From a virus, in IMG/VR virus record IMGVR_UViG_3300037502_001430, positions 1 to 49,838 of that record: 49,838 bases of DNA. The stretch is one strand, 5' to 3'. A program made the translations under genes and the position numbers. Numbering within the stretch: the stretch's first letter is position 1; every line of letters starts with the position of its first letter. Of the stretch, positions 46,778 to 49,838 are shown piece after piece. Under the pieces are notes generated by a model. The model did no database searches, was not told the origin of the DNA, and saw only the letters and a program-made list of their open reading frames with translations.

Positions 46778-47471
46778 AGAATATTTTAGCCACGATTATC
46801 ACCCTATAGCTGATGATAAAATGTTTGCAATGGTATCTGAGTGGGGTGCTGTTGGGTACGGTTTATATTGGCATATTGTAGAGAAATTACACATTTCTGA
46901 AGGCAATGTTATAGTATTTAATGCTTATACTAACCTAGCAATTGCTAACCAAATGAAAGTAGATGCTAAGCAAATAGCAGCATTTATTGAAGATTGTGTA
47001 ACCGTTTTTGAATTGTTTAAACGTGAAAATGATAAGGTGTTTTGTGAGCGTGTTTTTAGAAATATTGGTAAAAGAAAAGAAATTACCGAAGCCCGCAAAG
47101 CCGCTGGTAGCAAGGGCGGAGCAGCAAAAGCTAAGCAAACTGTAGCAATTGCTAAGCAAAACACGACAAATAGAAATGAAAATATAAAAGTAAAAGAAAA
47201 AGAAAAGAAAGATATAATTATTGCCGATGCTAACGCATCTGAAAACTATAAAAAGTTTTTTGATTGGGCATATACGCAAAAAAATGCTATTCGGGTTATG
47301 TCAATGGAAAAACCTTTAACAGCAGATGAATACGATAAACTTTTTACCGAGATAGGGAAAGAAGCTATTTTTCAACAAGTACAGGCAATGGAAAATTATA
47401 AGGATTTGCACAAAAAAAACATATCCGCACATTTAACCATTAAGAACTGGCACAATCGCAACAACAAATGA
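46770..47471 (+). CDS. Replication protein, Lin1244/Lin1753-type N-terminal domain
   Basis: 233 residues. 'YFSHDYHPIADDKMFAMVSEWGAVGYGLYWHIVEKLH' is the diagnostic start of DUF4373 (Lin1244/Lin1753), a DnaD-like winged-helix domain. 'FERVFRNIGKRKEITEARKAAGSKGGAAKA' is the usual basic linker, and the C-terminal 'MSMEKPLTADEYDKLFTEIG' domain follows. It likely loads the helicase at the phage origin. Overlaps the primase-helicase by 4 bp. Confidence 0.85.
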   Translation: MIKEYFSHDYHPIADDKMFAMVSEWGAVGYGLYWHIVEKLHISEGNVIVFNAYTNLAIANQMKVDAKQIAAFIEDCVTVFELFKRENDKVFCERVFRNIGKRKEITEARKAAGSKGGAAKAKQTVAIAKQNTTNRNENIKVKEKEKKDIIIADANASENYKKFFDWAYTQKNAIRVMSMEKPLTADEYDKLFTEIGKEAIFQQVQAMENYKDLHKKNISAHLTIKNWHNRNNK

Positions 47472-49342
47472 TTTCAAAATATTCAGAAGACCAAATAAAA
47501 CAAAGGGCAAGTATAGCCGAAGTAGTAGGGGACTATGTGAAGCTAAAAAAGAGTGGTGCAGACTATGAGGCGTGTTGTCCGTTCCACGACGAAAAAACAC
47601 CTTCGTTCAAAGTTCACACCGCTAAACAGATTTTTAAATGTTTCGGGTGTGGTACAAGCGGTGATAGTGTAGCGTTCGTTATGAAACACCAACAAAAAAC
47701 ATACCCAGAAGCACTCGAAATTTTGGCAAAACGGTACAACATTGCAATAGAATACGACACGCCACAGCCAAAACGTGAGTACAAACGCCCACAGATGCCT
47801 AAATTTGGCTTATCTACTACAGCCCTTACCTATCTATCCTCTCGGAAAATATCGCCCGAAATTTGCCAACAATTTAAAGTATCAACTACAACCGAGTGGA
47901 TGCCAAAAGCAAAATTAGAAGTTGAGTGTATCTGCTTTAACTATTTTCGCAAAGATGAATTGATAAATGTAAAGTACCGAGCGAAAGACAAAGATTTTAA
48001 ATTAGCCAAAGATGCTGAATTGATTTTTTACAATTTGGATAGTCTAAAAAATGCTGAATATGCTATAATTGTTGAGGGTGAAGTTGATGCTTTGAGTGTG
48101 GCTGAATGTTATAAAAATAAGCCTAACAAAAAGAAAACAGGTATCGTTTCAGTTCCAAACGGTGCAAACGTGCAAGGGGCTATGAAGTTGGAGTATTTGG
48201 ATAACTGCTACAAAGAATTTGAACACATAAAGCAGATTATACTATTTACTGACAATGATGAAGCAGGGGTAAAGTTACGTGATGAATTAGGTAGGCGTTT
48301 AGGGTATAACAGGTGTTTTATAGTAGTGAATTATAAAGGCTTTAAAGATGCAAATGAGATACTTTGCAAGGCTGGTGAAGAGGATGTAATGAATGCTATT
48401 GCTACAGCTACAGAGTTTCCAATTAAGGGCGTAGTTGATGTAGAAAACATACATAACGACGTACTGAGTTACTATGTACATGGTTATCCTGACGGCTATA
48501 AAATAGGCATACCTAGCTTAGACGATATGTTTAAAATAATGTTGGGTAATCTTACAATCATTACAGGAATTCCGTCAAGTGGGAAAAGTGAATTTACCGA
48601 CTACATGCTATCCGAATTATCTCGAAATCATGGTTGGCGGTGGGGTATTTGTAGTTTTGAAAATCAACCAGTATCACTACACGTTACTAAAGTAATGGAA
48701 AAGTATGTAGGCAAATCATTTAACTATCGGTATGATGAAAACGAGCGAATGAGTAAGCCCGAATTTGATAGTTCATTTAGTTTTGTATCTGAATATTTTA
48801 CCTTTATAGACATTGAAACGGCAGATATAACCATTGACGGATTGCTTGAAAAGTTTGCCGAATTGGTGTTAAGGCGTGGTATAAATGGCGTACTTATTGA
48901 CCCGTGGAACAGGATTGAAAGTAAAAAGCAAAGGGGGCAAAATGAGGGTGAATATATTAACGAATGTCTTACCAAAATAAAAAACTTTGCGTTAAAATAT
49001 AGGGTGCATGTGTTCTTAATTGCGCACCCTACAAAGATGCCAAAGGTTAACGGCAGGTTTGATATTCCTAACCTTTACAGTATCTCAGGTAGCGCACACT
49101 TTTACAATCAAACCGACAACGGTATTACAGTATATAGAGATATAGACGATACTGTTAGCATATTTATTCAGAAAATACGGTTTAGTTGGTTGGGTAAGAT
49201 TGGCGAATGTAAGTTTACATTTGACATAGGTAGGCGCAAATATATTGCAATTGGTGAGCCTGACCCAATGATTAAAATAATACCCGACAACCCACAAGCA
49301 GGTATAAAACAAATAGTAAAATTCCAAGATATCCCATTTTAA
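47468..49342 (+). CDS. Primase-helicase fusion (gp4/Twinkle-like)
   Basis: 624 residues. CHC2 zinc-binding domain with 'CCPFHDEKTPSF' (C37, H40) and 'FKCFGCG' (C58, C61). TOPRIM region 'AIIVEGEVDALS' (E204) and 'LFTDNDEAG' (D262, D264). DnaB/RecA-like helicase with Walker A 'GIPSSGKS' (367-374) and Walker B 'GVLIDPW' (474-480). It primes and unwinds the phage fork. It lies four genes before the circle's joint. Confidence 0.92.
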   Translation: MISKYSEDQIKQRASIAEVVGDYVKLKKSGADYEACCPFHDEKTPSFKVHTAKQIFKCFGCGTSGDSVAFVMKHQQKTYPEALEILAKRYNIAIEYDTPQPKREYKRPQMPKFGLSTTALTYLSSRKISPEICQQFKVSTTTEWMPKAKLEVECICFNYFRKDELINVKYRAKDKDFKLAKDAELIFYNLDSLKNAEYAIIVEGEVDALSVAECYKNKPNKKKTGIVSVPNGANVQGAMKLEYLDNCYKEFEHIKQIILFTDNDEAGVKLRDELGRRLGYNRCFIVVNYKGFKDANEILCKAGEEDVMNAIATATEFPIKGVVDVENIHNDVLSYYVHGYPDGYKIGIPSLDDMFKIMLGNLTIITGIPSSGKSEFTDYMLSELSRNHGWRWGICSFENQPVSLHVTKVMEKYVGKSFNYRYDENERMSKPEFDSSFSFVSEYFTFIDIETADITIDGLLEKFAELVLRRGINGVLIDPWNRIESKKQRGQNEGEYINECLTKIKNFALKYRVHVFLIAHPTKMPKVNGRFDIPNLYSISGSAHFYNQTDNGITVYRDIDDTVSIFIQKIRFSWLGKIGECKFTFDIGRRKYIAIGEPDPMIKIIPDNPQAGIKQIVKFQDIPF

Positions 49343-49354
49343 AACCAAACAATT

Positions 49355-49552
49355 ATGACACACGTACAACCATTCCACACATACCATGAGTATTTGCAGG
49401 GTATGCAGTTAGCGCAAACAATGAGAATAAGAGCCAAGCGGTATAGGTTATCTGAACATGATGAAAAAGAACTAAGATTACTAGAAAATAGGCTGAATAT
49501 TAGCACACCGATATATAACACATTTTTTAACAACACAAACCAAGTGAAATGA
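49355..49552 (+). CDS. Hypothetical protein, 65 aa
   Basis: Mostly helical with 'YHEYLQGMQLAQTMRIRAKRYRLSEHDEKELRLLENRLN', a basic-acidic coiled-coil-like pattern. No family recognised. Its stop overlaps the next ATG (ATGA arrangement). Confidence 0.66.
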   Translation: MTHVQPFHTYHEYLQGMQLAQTMRIRAKRYRLSEHDEKELRLLENRLNISTPIYNTFFNNTNQVK

Positions 49553-49838
49553 CAAACAACGAACTGATAACGGAATTACTAAAGTATGATGAATTTGATT
49601 ATAAAATTGATGAATTAGGAAACTACTCATTTAACATATCAAGCAAAGACACAAGGGAATATGATTGTTGGTTTGAGCCTATGGGAATGGGTTATTACCT
49701 AACCGACATGAATATACTGCACAGGATAGCAGTAAGGGTTGTAAGGGAACTATTTAGCCTAAATTCAGATACCGATGATTTTTATAAAGATATGGAGATT
49801 GGAGATGTAAGGGAACAAATTACCCGTACTTTTTTGAT
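49549..49838 (+). CDS. N-terminal part of the 127-residue hypothetical protein split by the contig ends
   Basis: ATG at 49549, coupled to the previous gene. The frame runs to the end of the window and continues at base 1 to 255 on the circle. Acidic N-terminus MTNNELITELLKYDEFDYKI. The fragment shares its last 161 bases with the left end. Codon 49804-49806 is GAT here versus TAT on the left. Confidence 0.8.
   Translation, partial: MTNNELITELLKYDEFDYKIDELGNYSFNISSKDTREYDCWFEPMGMGYYLTDMNILHRIAVRVVRELFSLNSDTDDFYKDMEIGDVREQITRTFL
49678..49838. repeat. Terminal direct repeat (circular contig overlap), right copy
   Basis: Duplicate of bases 1-161 with one mismatch (49804 G versus 127 T). Confidence 0.9.

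Noticed and set aside
1-49838. Integrase, transposase, CI-type repressor, CRISPR array or recoded stop codons
   Set aside because: I looked for the usual active-site patterns, repeat arrays and in-frame stops and saw none. The standard code gives intact proteins throughout.

Overview
The window is one tailed-phage genome assembled as a circle. Bases 1-161 recur at 49678-49838 with one mismatch, so the unique length is 49,677 bp and one gene is split across the ends. The host is very probably a Bacteroidota bacterium. Transcription signals match the phylum's -33 TTTG/TTG, 19-21 bp spacer, -7 TAnnTTTG consensus at many independent places, leaders are A-rich without Shine-Dalgarno sites, and the standard genetic code fits. 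No integrase, transposase or CI-type repressor is visible, so a mainly virulent lifestyle is likely. Two gene islands (a lipoprotein and a ribbon-helix-helix regulator) sit antisense inside the late operon with their own promoters.

Layout. (1) 1-871: end of the rightward replication operon, closed by a strong terminator at 933-971. (2) 991-4272, leftward: a block of small early hypothetical genes driven by near-identical promoters, including a 24-residue membrane peptide. (3) 4273-4767: control region with three tandem 19-bp palindromes and a TGTTGCC half-site array covering the late promoter. (4) 4768-31382, rightward: packaging and virion genes. The order is unusual: terminase, then a Mu/P2-like contractile tail (sheath, tube, frameshifted chaperone, tape measure, gp46-47-48-like block, fibre, gp43-44-45-like block), then a lambda-like head (gpW-like, portal, ClpP-type protease, decoration, major capsid), connector proteins and a long fibre with a signal peptide. 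Between portal and protease lie two methyltransferases, a fucosyltransferase/GT-A fusion and a GT2 enzyme. (5) 31414-34752: lysis region with holin-like proteins, a Tad2-like anti-Thoeris protein, a candidate unimolecular spanin, an M15 endolysin and a structured RNA, bounded by a perfect 19-bp inverted repeat. (6) 34812-35951: metallophosphoesterase. (7) 36001-37536, leftward: MazG-DUF3310 fusion and small genes. (8) 37656 to the end, rightward: many small proteins, a protein with 26 Cys-X-X repeats, Rad52-like annealase, YqaJ exonuclease, free-standing DnaA domain IV, SF2 helicase with DNA methyltransferase, SSB-like protein, RuvC-like resolvase, a pseudoknotted RNA, Lin1244-type replication protein and a primase-helicase.

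The genes form a self-contained programme: replication by phage primase-helicase plus recombination proteins, cos-type packaging by a GpA terminase, a contractile-tailed particle and Gram-negative lysis. The most novel items are the two promoter- and terminator-bounded structured RNAs (34079-34266 and 46412-46534), the glycan/methyl cassette inside the head operon, the CXX-repeat protein, and the operator arrays before the late operon.
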